From the NCBI RefSeq assembly GCF_041435055.1, contig NZ_CP108002.1:2294001-2358000 (forward strand): a stretch of 64,000 nucleotides of DNA. The letters run 5' to 3'. The notes under the pieces are model-generated. The model ran no database searches. It was not told the DNA's origin and worked only from the letters and a program-made list of their open reading frames with translations. The position numbers were made by a program, and so were the translations under genes. How positions within the stretch are numbered: position 1 is the stretch's first letter; each line of letters starts with the position of its first letter. Positions 36,491 to 44,052 of the stretch are shown in pieces. This DNA is from Streptomyces sp. NBC_00341. GTDB taxonomy: Bacteria; Actinomycetota; Actinomycetes; Streptomycetales; Streptomycetaceae.

Positions 36491-36507
36491 CACAACCATC
36501 AGTTGTG
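36491..36507. promoter_or_regulatory. Candidate LysR operator
   Basis: CACAAC-CATCA-GTTGTG is a perfect 6-5-6 inverted repeat. It lies seven bases before the TAGACT -10-like box (36514-36519) of the LysR gene, so a bound protein would cover the promoter. It sits between divergent genes, as is usual for LysR autoregulatory sites. Confidence 0.7.
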
Positions 36508-36525
36508 CACACCTAGACTGGACCG

Positions 36526-37452
36526 GTGGACACCGAGGCAATGCGCACGTTCGTCCGGGCGGCCGAACTGGGACGACTGCAGCACGCGGCCGATGAGCTG
36601 GGCGTGACGCAGCAGGCCGTCTCCAAGCGGATCGCCGCCCTGGAGCGCGAGCTCGGGGTCCGCCTGTTCACCCGCACCCCCCGAGGGGTGGAGCTGACCT
36701 TCGACGGTCAGGCGTTCCTCCCCCACGCGCGGAGCGTAGTGGCGGGTGTCGAGCGCGCCGTCGCCGCGGTCAGGCCGGGCTCCAGGGCCCTGCGGATCGA
36801 CGTTCTCGGCCTGCGGAGCGCGCAGGCGGTCGTGCTGCACGACTACTGGCGGTCGCGCCCCGGGACCGACCTCGACGTGGTGACCCTCCGGGTCAACGAC
36901 CCACGCGTGGCGGTCGCCGCCGTCGAGGCGGGCGATATCGACGCCTCGTTCCGCACCGTCACCGACCCGGCCCTCCTGCCGCCCGACGTACAGATGATCC
37001 ACGCGTTCGACTCACCGCTGGAACTCCTCGTCGGCCCGAAACATCCGCTCGCCTCGGCGCACGAACTGACGCCACTGCAGTTGCGCGAGCACCGGATCTG
37101 GGTGCCGGGCATCGCGCCCCGGAGCGAGTGGTCGGAGTTCTACGACCAGCTCGCCACCGACTTCGGCCTGCGCATCGACGCGGCCGGGCCGCACTTCGGG
37201 GACGAAGTACTCCTGGACACCCTCGCCGAGTCCGCGGAGGTGGCCACCCTCGTGGGGGCGCGCGACCGGTACATCTGGCCGGCGGACCACGACCTGCGTC
37301 GCATCCCGGTCGTGAATCCGGCCCTCGCGTACCCGCTGTCGCTCATCCTCCCCGCGACGAATCCGCATCCGGGACTCCGCGGAGTCATCGCCCACCTCCA
37401 CGGCCTGCCAGGGCTCCCAGGGCCGGTCTGGCGCCCGGCCTGGGCGACGTGA
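36526..37452 (+). CDS. LysR-family transcriptional regulator
   Basis: A 308-residue regulator. The N-terminal winged helix-turn-helix is MRTFVRAAELGRLQHAADELGVTQQAVSKRIAALERELGVRLF (in pieces, residues 6-48), and a periplasmic-binding-like effector domain follows (about 90-295). The start is the GTG at 36526, six bases after TAGACT, so the transcript is probably leaderless. A perfect inverted repeat lies just upstream. The divergent cold-shock-like gene is the most likely neighbour target. The inducer is not predictable. Confidence 0.92.
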   Translation: MDTEAMRTFVRAAELGRLQHAADELGVTQQAVSKRIAALERELGVRLFTRTPRGVELTFDGQAFLPHARSVVAGVERAVAAVRPGSRALRIDVLGLRSAQAVVLHDYWRSRPGTDLDVVTLRVNDPRVAVAAVEAGDIDASFRTVTDPALLPPDVQMIHAFDSPLELLVGPKHPLASAHELTPLQLREHRIWVPGIAPRSEWSEFYDQLATDFGLRIDAAGPHFGDEVLLDTLAESAEVATLVGARDRYIWPADHDLRRIPVVNPALAYPLSLILPATNPHPGLRGVIAHLHGLPGLPGPVWRPAWAT

Positions 37453-37465
37453 CCAGAACGCCTTC

Positions 37466-37492
37466 GGGCCGACGGTTTCGCACCGTCGGCCC
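37466..37492. terminator. Bidirectional hairpin between LysR and SH3 protein genes
   Basis: An 11-base perfect stem (GGGCCGACGGT at 37466-37476 with 37482-37492) and a five-base loop, between convergent genes. Confidence 0.85.
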
Positions 37493-37513
37493 GTGGAATC
37501 CGCTCTCAGTGCG

Positions 37514-37873
37514 TCAGGCGGCGCCGACCGCCACACACTCTTCAGCGACCCACCCGTCCCGGCCGTTGATCCTCACAGTCATCCATCCATTGCCCCCACC
37601 GCACGAGGTGTAGCTCTGGCCTTTGGTGACGCTGTCCTGGTCGGTGCCACAGGACAGCTTGCCACCGGCCGCAATCGTGCCGAGGAGCGTGTACTTCGCT
37701 CCGGGGCCGCTGCGGACGTTCAGAGTGCTGCCGGAGACATTGTGGATGTAGCAGGAGGCAGCGGCCTTCGCCGTGACGGACTGGGCCGCAGCGTTGGCCG
37801 GGGCCACGGCGGTGCCGAGCGCACCCAGCACAGCCACGCCCGTCACGCTTATCACCTTGATCGAGTTACGCAT
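37514..37873 (-). CDS. Small secreted bacterial SH3-domain protein
   Basis: A 119-residue exported protein. The signal peptide (about 1-29, ending ANAAA) is followed by an SH3b-like fold with the hallmark SGSTLNVRSGPGAKYTLLGTI (in pieces, about residues 46-67) and WVAEECV at the end. Four cysteines (SCYIH, LSCG, TSCGGG, EEC) could form two disulfides outside the cell. The ATG at 37873 has CTGAGGGAG upstream. Such domains usually bind cell-wall peptides. No enzymatic domain is attached. Confidence 0.88.
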   Translation of the reverse strand: MRNSIKVISVTGVAVLGALGTAVAPANAAAQSVTAKAAASCYIHNVSGSTLNVRSGPGAKYTLLGTIAAGGKLSCGTDQDSVTKGQSYTSCGGGNGWMTVRINGRDGWVAEECVAVGAA

Positions 37874-38072
37874 GAGTTCTCCCTCAGCCCGGTCGGCAGC
37901 TTTCAGCAAACAAGATCATCTTATCTCCCGGGCCCTTACTGGTCAGGGCATTTGCGCGATCTGAGGGCATCACCCAGCCCCGCGCTCACCCCGGCTTCCG
38001 TCCCGTCCCCCGACTTGGGCCGCCCGTCCGCGCCTGACGGCCCCTGGGCGCCCCGGAGCTGATCATGGCTAT

Positions 38073-38108
38073 GGGCGGGTCGCTTCGGTTGAACCGGGCG
38101 ACCCGCCC
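38073..38108 (-). terminator. Terminator after glnA2
   Basis: GGGCGGGTCGC (38073-38083) pairs perfectly with 38098-38108, and an inner CGGTT/AACCG stem extends the hairpin. It begins 31 bases past the glutamine synthetase stop on the minus strand. Confidence 0.85.
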
Positions 38109-38139
38109 ACGTTGCGTTCTCCGGAACGCTGAACTGCGG

Positions 38140-39501
38140 TTACAGCACCGGCAGCAGGTTCTTCAGCTCGAAGGCGGTGACCTCGCTGCGGTACTCCTCC
38201 CACTCCTGCTTCTTGTTGCGGAGGAAGAAGTCGAAGACGTGCTCGCCGAGCGTCTCCGCGACCAGTTCGCTCTTCTCCATCAGCGAGATCGCCTCGCCCA
38301 GGTTCTGCGGGAGCGGCTCGATCCCCATCGCGCGGCGCTCGGCGTCGGACAGGGCCCAGACGTCGTCGTCGGCGCCCGCCGGGAGTTCGTAGCCCTCCTC
38401 GATGCCCTTGAGGCCGGCGGCCAGCAGGACCGCGTACGTCAGGTACGGGTTGGCGCCGGAGTCGATGGAGCGGACCTCGACGCGGGCCGAGCCGGTCTTG
38501 CCGGGCTTGTACATCGGGACGCGGATCAGCGCGGACCGGTTGTTGTGGCCCCAGCAGATGTACGAGGGGGCCTCGCCGCCGGCGCCCGCGGCGCGGGAGG
38601 AGCCGCCCCAGATGCGCTTGTAGGAGTTGACCCACTGGTTGGTCACCGCGGAGATCTCCGCGGCGTGCGTGAGCAGGCCAGCGATGAAGGAGCGGCCCAC
38701 CTTGGAGAGCTGGTACTCGGCGCCGGACTCGTAGAACGCGTTGCGGTCGCCCTCGAAGAGGGAGAGGTGGGTGTGCATGCCGGAGCCGGGGTACTCCGAG
38801 AACGGCTTCGGCATGAACGTCGCCTGCACGCCCTGCTCCAGCGCGACCTGCTTCATGACCAGACGGAACGTCATGATGTTGTCGGCCGTGGAGAGCGCGT
38901 CCGCGTACCGCAGGTCGATCTCCTGCTGGCCGGGGGCGCCCTCGTGGTGGCTGAACTCGACCGAGATGCCCATCGATTCGAGCATCGTGATCGCCTGGCG
39001 GCGGAAGTCCATCCCGACGTTCTGCGGGGTGTGGTCGAAGTAGCCGGAGCTGTCCGCCGGGGTGGGGCGGCTGCCGTCCACCGGCTTGTCCTTCAGCAGG
39101 AAGAACTCGATCTCCGGGTGGGTGTAGAAGGTGAAGCCCAGGTCCGAGGTCTTGGCCAGGATGCGCTTGAGCACGTAGCGCGGGTCCGCGAAGGACGGCG
39201 AGCCGTCCGGCATCAGGATGTCGCAGAACATGCGGGCGGTGCCGGGGGCCTCCGCGCGCCAGGGCAGGATCTGGAAGGTACCCGGGTCCGGCTTGGCGAT
39301 CATGTCCGACTCGTACACCCGGGCGAAGCCCTCGATGGCCGAGCCGTCGAAGCCGATCCCCTCGTCGAACGCCTGCTCAAGCTCGGCAGGAGCCACGGCC
39401 ACGGACTTGAGATAACCGAGCACGTCGGTGAACCACAGCCGGACGAACCGGATGTCCCGCTCCTCAAGTGTCCTGAGGACGAATTCCTGCTGCTTGTCCA
39501 T
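38140..39501 (-). CDS. glnA2: Glutamine synthetase-like enzyme GlnA2 (gamma-glutamylpolyamine synthetase type)
   Basis: A 453-residue type I glutamine synthetase fold protein. Visible motifs are IGFDGSAIEGFARVYESDM, EIEFFLLKD, the metal and ATP residues in EGAPGQQEIDL, MHTHLSLF, HNNRSALIRVP and RVEVRSIDSGANPYL. The Tyr-containing adenylylation loop (NLYDLP-like) is replaced by EPLPQNLGEA, so GlnE should not modify it. Length and sequence match the Streptomyces glnA2 product, reported to glutamylate polyamines rather than ammonia. The ATG at 39501 with AAGGA seven bases upstream is preferred over the GTG at 39507. It is divergent from the DUF3105 gene. The polyamine role is family knowledge. 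Confidence 0.93.
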   Translation of the reverse strand: MDKQQEFVLRTLEERDIRFVRLWFTDVLGYLKSVAVAPAELEQAFDEGIGFDGSAIEGFARVYESDMIAKPDPGTFQILPWRAEAPGTARMFCDILMPDGSPSFADPRYVLKRILAKTSDLGFTFYTHPEIEFFLLKDKPVDGSRPTPADSSGYFDHTPQNVGMDFRRQAITMLESMGISVEFSHHEGAPGQQEIDLRYADALSTADNIMTFRLVMKQVALEQGVQATFMPKPFSEYPGSGMHTHLSLFEGDRNAFYESGAEYQLSKVGRSFIAGLLTHAAEISAVTNQWVNSYKRIWGGSSRAAGAGGEAPSYICWGHNNRSALIRVPMYKPGKTGSARVEVRSIDSGANPYLTYAVLLAAGLKGIEEGYELPAGADDDVWALSDAERRAMGIEPLPQNLGEAISLMEKSELVAETLGEHVFDFFLRNKKQEWEEYRSEVTAFELKNLLPVL

Positions 39502-39744
39502 AGCCACATCCTTGCAGTTCAGACGGTCCGTGCACCACCGCCCGGGGTAGGGGAGACACTGCCAGTATCACGACCCGGGATTTCACCCAGATTACGCACA
39601 CGACGTGAGATGGAGCACTCGGCCACCCACTACGATCGTCGGCCATGGTGTGCACGGGACGCGGCAGTCCGGCAACCGCCCTGCGCACACCGGATTTCCG
39701 ACCCGTTCCAGACCCTCATCGCCCCTTCGCAGAAGGACCACGAC

Positions 39745-40431
39745 ATGAGCCACGAGAGCCACGACCGCAGGACGCGCATAGAGCAGATGCGCAACGCCGA
39801 CCGCACGCGGGACCGCCGCAACCGTGTGGTGGCCATAAGCATCGGCGCCGTCGTCGTCGCAGGTCTCGTCGCCTTCGGCAGCTACACGCTGCTGGACAGG
39901 TCCGAGGCCTCCGCGGACCAGAAGTCCGCGGACGGGAAGGCGTCGGAGCAGCCCGGGGCGGAGGGGAAGGACGCGGCCGGCAGCGGGATCGAGGGCGAGA
40001 AGACCTGGGACGCGAAGAAGCTGACCCGCAACCACGTCACCAAGACCGTCACGTACCCGATGAAGCCCCCGGTCGGCGGTGACCACAACCCCGTCTGGAT
40101 GAACTGCGACGGGGAGGTATACAAGAAGGCGATCCCCGACATGAACGCCGTGCACTCGCTGGAGCACGGTTCGGTGTGGGTGACGTACACGGACGAGGCC
40201 CCTGCGGCGGACGTGGCCAGGCTCGCCGAACGGGTCGGGAAGACCCCGTACTCGCTGATGAGCCCGTACAAGGACCAGGCCGCCCCGATCATGCTGAGTG
40301 CCTGGGGCAAGCAGCTCACGGTGGACGGCGCCGACGACCCCCGGGGGGCGCAGTTCTTCTCCGCGTACGTGCAGGGGCCGCAGACGCCCGAGCCTGGGGC
40401 GGCGTGCACCGGCGGACTGGAGGCCCCGTGA
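39745..40431 (+). CDS. DUF3105 membrane-anchored protein
   Basis: A 228-residue protein. The charged N-terminus (DRRTRIEQMRNADRTRDRR) precedes one transmembrane helix (about 34-56), a Glu/Lys-rich linker and an extracytoplasmic DUF3105 domain. The domain has PPVGGDHNPVWMNCDGEVY, HSLEHGSVWVTY and SAWGKQL. The conserved His and two Cys suggest metal or redox chemistry, but no activity is established. The ATG at 39745 follows AGAAGGA. Its stop overlaps the DUF305 start in a GTGA junction, so the two are translated together. Confidence 0.88.
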   Translation: MSHESHDRRTRIEQMRNADRTRDRRNRVVAISIGAVVVAGLVAFGSYTLLDRSEASADQKSADGKASEQPGAEGKDAAGSGIEGEKTWDAKKLTRNHVTKTVTYPMKPPVGGDHNPVWMNCDGEVYKKAIPDMNAVHSLEHGSVWVTYTDEAPAADVARLAERVGKTPYSLMSPYKDQAAPIMLSAWGKQLTVDGADDPRGAQFFSAYVQGPQTPEPGAACTGGLEAP

Positions 40432-41159
40432 CGGTTACGGAGCGCACCCGGCGCACTCGCTGGGTGGCCGGTTCCGCCGTGGCCCTCGCGGTGCTGTTCG
40501 CGGGCGCCGCGACGGTGGCCTCGGCACGGGACGACGGGGCGGGCCGGCCCGCGAGCGCCTCCGGGTCCGCCCCGCGCACGCCCGCGACGGACTCGGCGGA
40601 CGCCGGGTTCGCCCGCGACATGGCCGTCCACCACCAGCAGGCCGTGGAAATGTCCTTCATCGTCCGGGACCGTACGCGGGACGAGGACGTGCGCCGGTTC
40701 GCGTACGACATCGCCAACACGCAGGCCAACCAACGGGGCATGCTGCTCGGCTGGCTCGATCTGTGGGAGCTGCCCAAGGTGTCCGCCGGGCAGGAGCCGA
40801 TGGCCTGGATGGACGGGCAGCACGCCGGGCACGACATGGACGGGATGGACGGGATGGAGGGCATGTCGGGGCACGGGGGCGGTTACCAGGCCCACGACGG
40901 GTCCCTGATGCCCGGCATGGCCACCCGCACCGAGCTCGGCCGGCTCCGCAAGGCCAGTGGCAAGCAGGCCGAGGTCCTGTATCTCCAGCTGATGACGGAC
41001 CACCACAAGGGCGGGATCGACATGGCGCGCGGCTGCGCGGACCTGTGCACCGTGAAGGCGGAGAAGCGGCTCGCCCAGGGCATGGTCGAGGCCCAGCAGT
41101 CCGAGCTGGACGCGATGGCGCAGATGCTGGCCGAACGCGGGGCCGCACCCCGCGACTGA
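40428..41159 (+). CDS. DUF305 secreted His/Met-rich protein
   Basis: A 243-residue protein exported by an uncleaved or cleaved N-terminal helix (about 12-33). The DUF305 four-helix domain shows paired His/Met motifs: ARDMAVHHQQAVEMS (about 64-78) and LMTDHHKGGIDMA (about 187-199). A linker rich in His, Met and Gly (GHDMDGMDGMEGM) separates them. Such residues fit copper binding; cyanobacterial CopM, a DUF305 protein, binds copper. The GTG at 40428 overlaps the DUF3105 stop by four bases. A copper-type multicopper oxidase gene lies 1.2 kb downstream, supporting a metal role by inference. Confidence 0.88.
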   Translation: MTVTERTRRTRWVAGSAVALAVLFAGAATVASARDDGAGRPASASGSAPRTPATDSADAGFARDMAVHHQQAVEMSFIVRDRTRDEDVRRFAYDIANTQANQRGMLLGWLDLWELPKVSAGQEPMAWMDGQHAGHDMDGMDGMEGMSGHGGGYQAHDGSLMPGMATRTELGRLRKASGKQAEVLYLQLMTDHHKGGIDMARGCADLCTVKAEKRLAQGMVEAQQSELDAMAQMLAERGAAPRD

Positions 41160-41296
41160 CCGGCACGGTCAAGGTTCCGTCGCGCCTCAGGTGCACCCGA
41201 ATGGGTGACAGCGCTCGCGTACCCCGAACGGGCCCCTCACGATGGGTTCGCTCGGGGTCGTAGAGCAGTGCCCACCGGCACGCAGGAGGAACCCCC

Positions 41297-41722
41297 ATGA
41301 CCACCGCCAAGGAAATCATGCACACCGGCGTCACCTGGATCCCGGCGCACGAGACCCTCGACCGCGCCGCCCAGCTGATGCGTGAGCACAAGGTCGGCGC
41401 GCTGCCCATCTCGGCAGAGGGCGACAAGGACCGGATGATCGGCATCCTCACGGACCGCGACATCGTGGTCGACTGCGTGGCGATGGGCAAGGATCCGTCG
41501 AAGGTGACCGCGGGCGACCTCGCGCAGGGCACGCCGCGCTGGATCGACGCGGGCGCGGAGGTGGAGGACGTGCTGCACGAGATGCAGGACCACCGGATCC
41601 GGCGGCTCCCCGTGGTCGAGAACAAGAGGCTGATCGGCATGATCAGCGAGGCCGATCTGGCGCAGCACCTCTCCGACGACCAGATCGCCGGCTGGGCCGA
41701 GAAGGTCTACTCCCGCAACTGA
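41297..41722 (+). CDS. Two-CBS-domain protein
   Basis: A 141-residue cytoplasmic protein made of a single CBS pair: IMHTGVTWIPAHETLDRAAQLM (1st, about residues 5-60) and VEDVLHEMQDHRIRRLPVVENKRLIGMISEADL (2nd, about 75-130, in pieces). The GILTDRDIV motif is typical of stand-alone CBS proteins that bind adenine nucleotides. The ATG at 41297 has a strong AGGAGGA site. It appears monocistronic. Its partner is unknown. Confidence 0.93.
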   Translation: MTTAKEIMHTGVTWIPAHETLDRAAQLMREHKVGALPISAEGDKDRMIGILTDRDIVVDCVAMGKDPSKVTAGDLAQGTPRWIDAGAEVEDVLHEMQDHRIRRLPVVENKRLIGMISEADLAQHLSDDQIAGWAEKVYSRN

Positions 41723-41859
41723 CCACGACCCGCACGGTCTGCGGGCCGTTGGGCGTACGGTCCGCAGGCGTACGGCCCCACGGTCCGACGGCGTACGGCC
41801 CCACGGTCCGACGCGCCCGTCCCTCCGCCGCGCGGGGTGACGGGCCGCCGCCGTTTATA

Positions 41860-41874
41860 TACCCGGTAGGGGTA
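41860..41874. promoter_or_regulatory. CsoR-like copper operator
   Basis: TACCC-GGTAG-GGGTA is a perfect 5-5-5 inverted repeat inside TATACCCGGTAGGGGTAGGG. This matches the TACCC/GGGTA symmetry of actinobacterial CsoR operators. It overlaps a TATA-rich -10-like stretch (about 41855-41861) and ends 11 bases before the DUF6153 ATG, so a repressor there would block initiation. CsoR itself is not in the window. Confidence 0.7.
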
Positions 41875-41885
41875 GGGTGGCCGCC

Positions 41886-42329
41886 ATGTTCGGGACGAGG
41901 AGCACGAGGTACGGGCAGCTGCTGCTCTTCGCCGCGCTGCTCTTCGGGATCTTCACCATGCACACGGTCGGCCACCCGGCGGAGCACGGCGGGCAGGGTG
42001 CCGGCACGGCGTCCTCGCACGCGTCGCACTCGATGGTCATGGCTGGTGCGGCGTCCGCCGATGCGGACACCCGGGTGGTGAGCGCTGACGCCCACCACCC
42101 GGACCGTCCCACGCCGATGCGGTCCATGGACCCGATGGCCGTCTGCCTCGCCGTGCTGTCCGTCTGGGGACTCGCCCTGCTCACCGCACTGCTGATGGCC
42201 CGGCGTTCCGCAGGCGGCCTGTCGCGGAACACCGCAGCCCGTTCGCCGTGGAGGCCACGGCCCCCTCCCCCACCCCCACCACGGCCGCGCAAGGCCCTCC
42301 TCACCGATCTGTCGGTACTGCGGATATAG
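41886..42329 (+). CDS. DUF6153 family small membrane protein, His/Met-rich
   Basis: A 147-residue protein with an N-terminal helix (LLLFAALLFGIFTMHTVGH), a His/Met-rich external segment (HPAEH, SSHASHSMVMAG, DAHHPDRPTPM) and a second helix (MAVCLAVLSVWGLALLTALLM, about 86-106). A Pro/Arg-rich tail follows. The actinobacterial DUF6153 family has no proven function. The metal-ligand-rich loop, the CsoR-like site in front and the multicopper oxidase 60 bases downstream suggest copper handling. The GTG at 41877 is an alternative start, but it lies only three bases past the operator. Confidence 0.8.
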   Translation: MFGTRSTRYGQLLLFAALLFGIFTMHTVGHPAEHGGQGAGTASSHASHSMVMAGAASADADTRVVSADAHHPDRPTPMRSMDPMAVCLAVLSVWGLALLTALLMARRSAGGLSRNTAARSPWRPRPPPPPPPRPRKALLTDLSVLRI

Positions 42330-42389
42330 GCGCACCGCGCCGCGTCCGCCCTTCACCACACCGACAACATCTTTGAGGTGCACTCAGTC

Positions 42390-43961
42390 ATGCCCGCTCA
42401 GCACACCCGACGCGCCGTGCTCGGCGCTTCGATCGCCCTCGCAGGTACCGGAGTTCTCGCCGCCTGTTCCGACGGCGGCGGTACGCCGGACCACTCCGGC
42501 ATGCATCACGGCGGCCCGTCCGGCACCGCCGCCCCCGAGGGGTACGTGACCCCCGACGGCCCGGAGGTCGCGGCGGCCGAGAAGCGCCGGGGCTCCGGCC
42601 CCGTACGCAAGGTCTCCCTCACCGCCACCCCGTCCCGGCTCGACCTGGGCGGCGGGCACACCGTCAGCACCTGGGCGTACGGGGACCGGCTGCCCGGCAA
42701 GGAGGTGCGGGTCACCGCGGGCGACACGCTCGCCCTCACCCTCGCCAACCACCTTCCGCAGCCGACCTCCATGCACTGGCACGGGCTCGCCCTGCGCAAC
42801 GACATGGACGGGGTCCCCGGGCTGACCCAGCGCGCGATCGAGCCGGGCAAGGACTTCACGTACCGGTTCGCGGTACCGGACCCCGGCACGTACTGGTTCC
42901 ACCCGCACTCCGGCGTCCAGCTGGACCGCGGGCTGTACGCGCCGCTGATCGTCGAGGACCCGAAGGAGCCGCTGTCGTACGACAAGGAGTGGGTCGTCGT
43001 CCTGGACGACTGGCTCGACGGGGTGGACGGCTCCACCCCCGACGCGGTGCTCCAGGAACTCACCAAGGGGCACAGCGGGCACACCATGGAGGACATGCCC
43101 TCGGCCGATGCCGATGCCGGAACCGGGCCCTCGCGCATGCTGATGGGCGCCACCAGCAAGCTGCTCGGCGGCGACGCGGGCGATGTCGGCTACCCGTACT
43201 ACCTGGTCAACGGCCGCACCCCGCAGGACCCGGCCGTCTTCAGCGCCCGGCCCGGCGACCGGATCCGGCTGCGGATCATCAACGCGGGCGGTGACACCGC
43301 CTTCCGCGTCGCGCTCGGCGGCCACCGGATGACGGTCACGCACACCGACGGCTTCCCGGTCCGGCACACCACGACGGACGCCCTGCTGCTCGGCATGGGT
43401 GAGCGGTACGACGTGCTGGTGACCGCCGGGGACGGGGTGTTCCCGCTGACCGCGCTGGCCGAGGGCAAGAAGGTCTCCGCGATGGCGCTGCTGCGGACCG
43501 GTGGCGGGGCGGCGCCCGCCGCAGCCGTGCGGCCGAAGGAGCTGGACGGCTCGCTGGTGACCGCGGACCGGCTCACCCCGGACGCGTCCGTGGCGCTGCC
43601 CGGCCGGACGCCCGACCGGACGGTGCGGATCAGGCTGACCGGTTCCATGGCCGCGTACGACTGGGCGTTCGACGGGAAGCCGTACAGCGCAGACCAGCGG
43701 CATCCGGTGAAGGCCGGGGAGCGGGTCCGGATGGAGTTCCGCAACGCGACCTCGATGTGGCACCCCGTCCATCTGCACGGGCACACCTTCGCGTTGGCCG
43801 GAAACGCGTCCGGGGCCCGTAAGGACACCGCGATCGTGCTGCCCCGGCAGACGCTCACGGTCGACTTCGACGCGGACAACCCGGGGCTGTGGATGCTCCA
43901 CTGCCACAACCTCTACCACGCGGAGGCGGGCATGATGACGGTCGTCGGCTACCGGAGCTGA
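42390..43961 (+). CDS. Tat-exported multicopper oxidase
   Basis: A 523-residue three-cupredoxin-domain oxidase. The N-terminus TRRAVLGASIALAGTG has twin Arg, and LAAC forms a lipobox, so it is probably a Tat-secreted lipoprotein. All copper ligand motifs are present: HWHG (type 2/3, about residue 129), HPHSG (about 172), HPVHLHG (about 455) and HCHNLYHAEAGM (about 506-517) with the type 1 Cys-His-Met set. The N-terminal SGMHHGG stretch may also bind metal. The likely role is Cu(I) or phenol oxidation. The ATG at 42390 is preferred over the in-frame GTG at 42378. It probably forms one transcript with DUF6153. Confidence 0.93.
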   Translation: MPAQHTRRAVLGASIALAGTGVLAACSDGGGTPDHSGMHHGGPSGTAAPEGYVTPDGPEVAAAEKRRGSGPVRKVSLTATPSRLDLGGGHTVSTWAYGDRLPGKEVRVTAGDTLALTLANHLPQPTSMHWHGLALRNDMDGVPGLTQRAIEPGKDFTYRFAVPDPGTYWFHPHSGVQLDRGLYAPLIVEDPKEPLSYDKEWVVVLDDWLDGVDGSTPDAVLQELTKGHSGHTMEDMPSADADAGTGPSRMLMGATSKLLGGDAGDVGYPYYLVNGRTPQDPAVFSARPGDRIRLRIINAGGDTAFRVALGGHRMTVTHTDGFPVRHTTTDALLLGMGERYDVLVTAGDGVFPLTALAEGKKVSAMALLRTGGGAAPAAAVRPKELDGSLVTADRLTPDASVALPGRTPDRTVRIRLTGSMAAYDWAFDGKPYSADQRHPVKAGERVRMEFRNATSMWHPVHLHGHTFALAGNASGARKDTAIVLPRQTLTVDFDADNPGLWMLHCHNLYHAEAGMMTVVGYRS

Positions 43962-44052
43962 CCGGCCACCCGGCGGGCCGTCCGGCGGGCCGCACGGCCT
44001 TCTGCGCGGCCCGCCAGGACATCGCGTCAGTCAGACGATTACACTGGGCGGC

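Noticed and set aside
38065..40431. A 788-residue protein including DUF3105
   Set aside because: The first 560 residues are antisense to glnA2; the DUF3105 protein has its own start and ribosome site at 39745.
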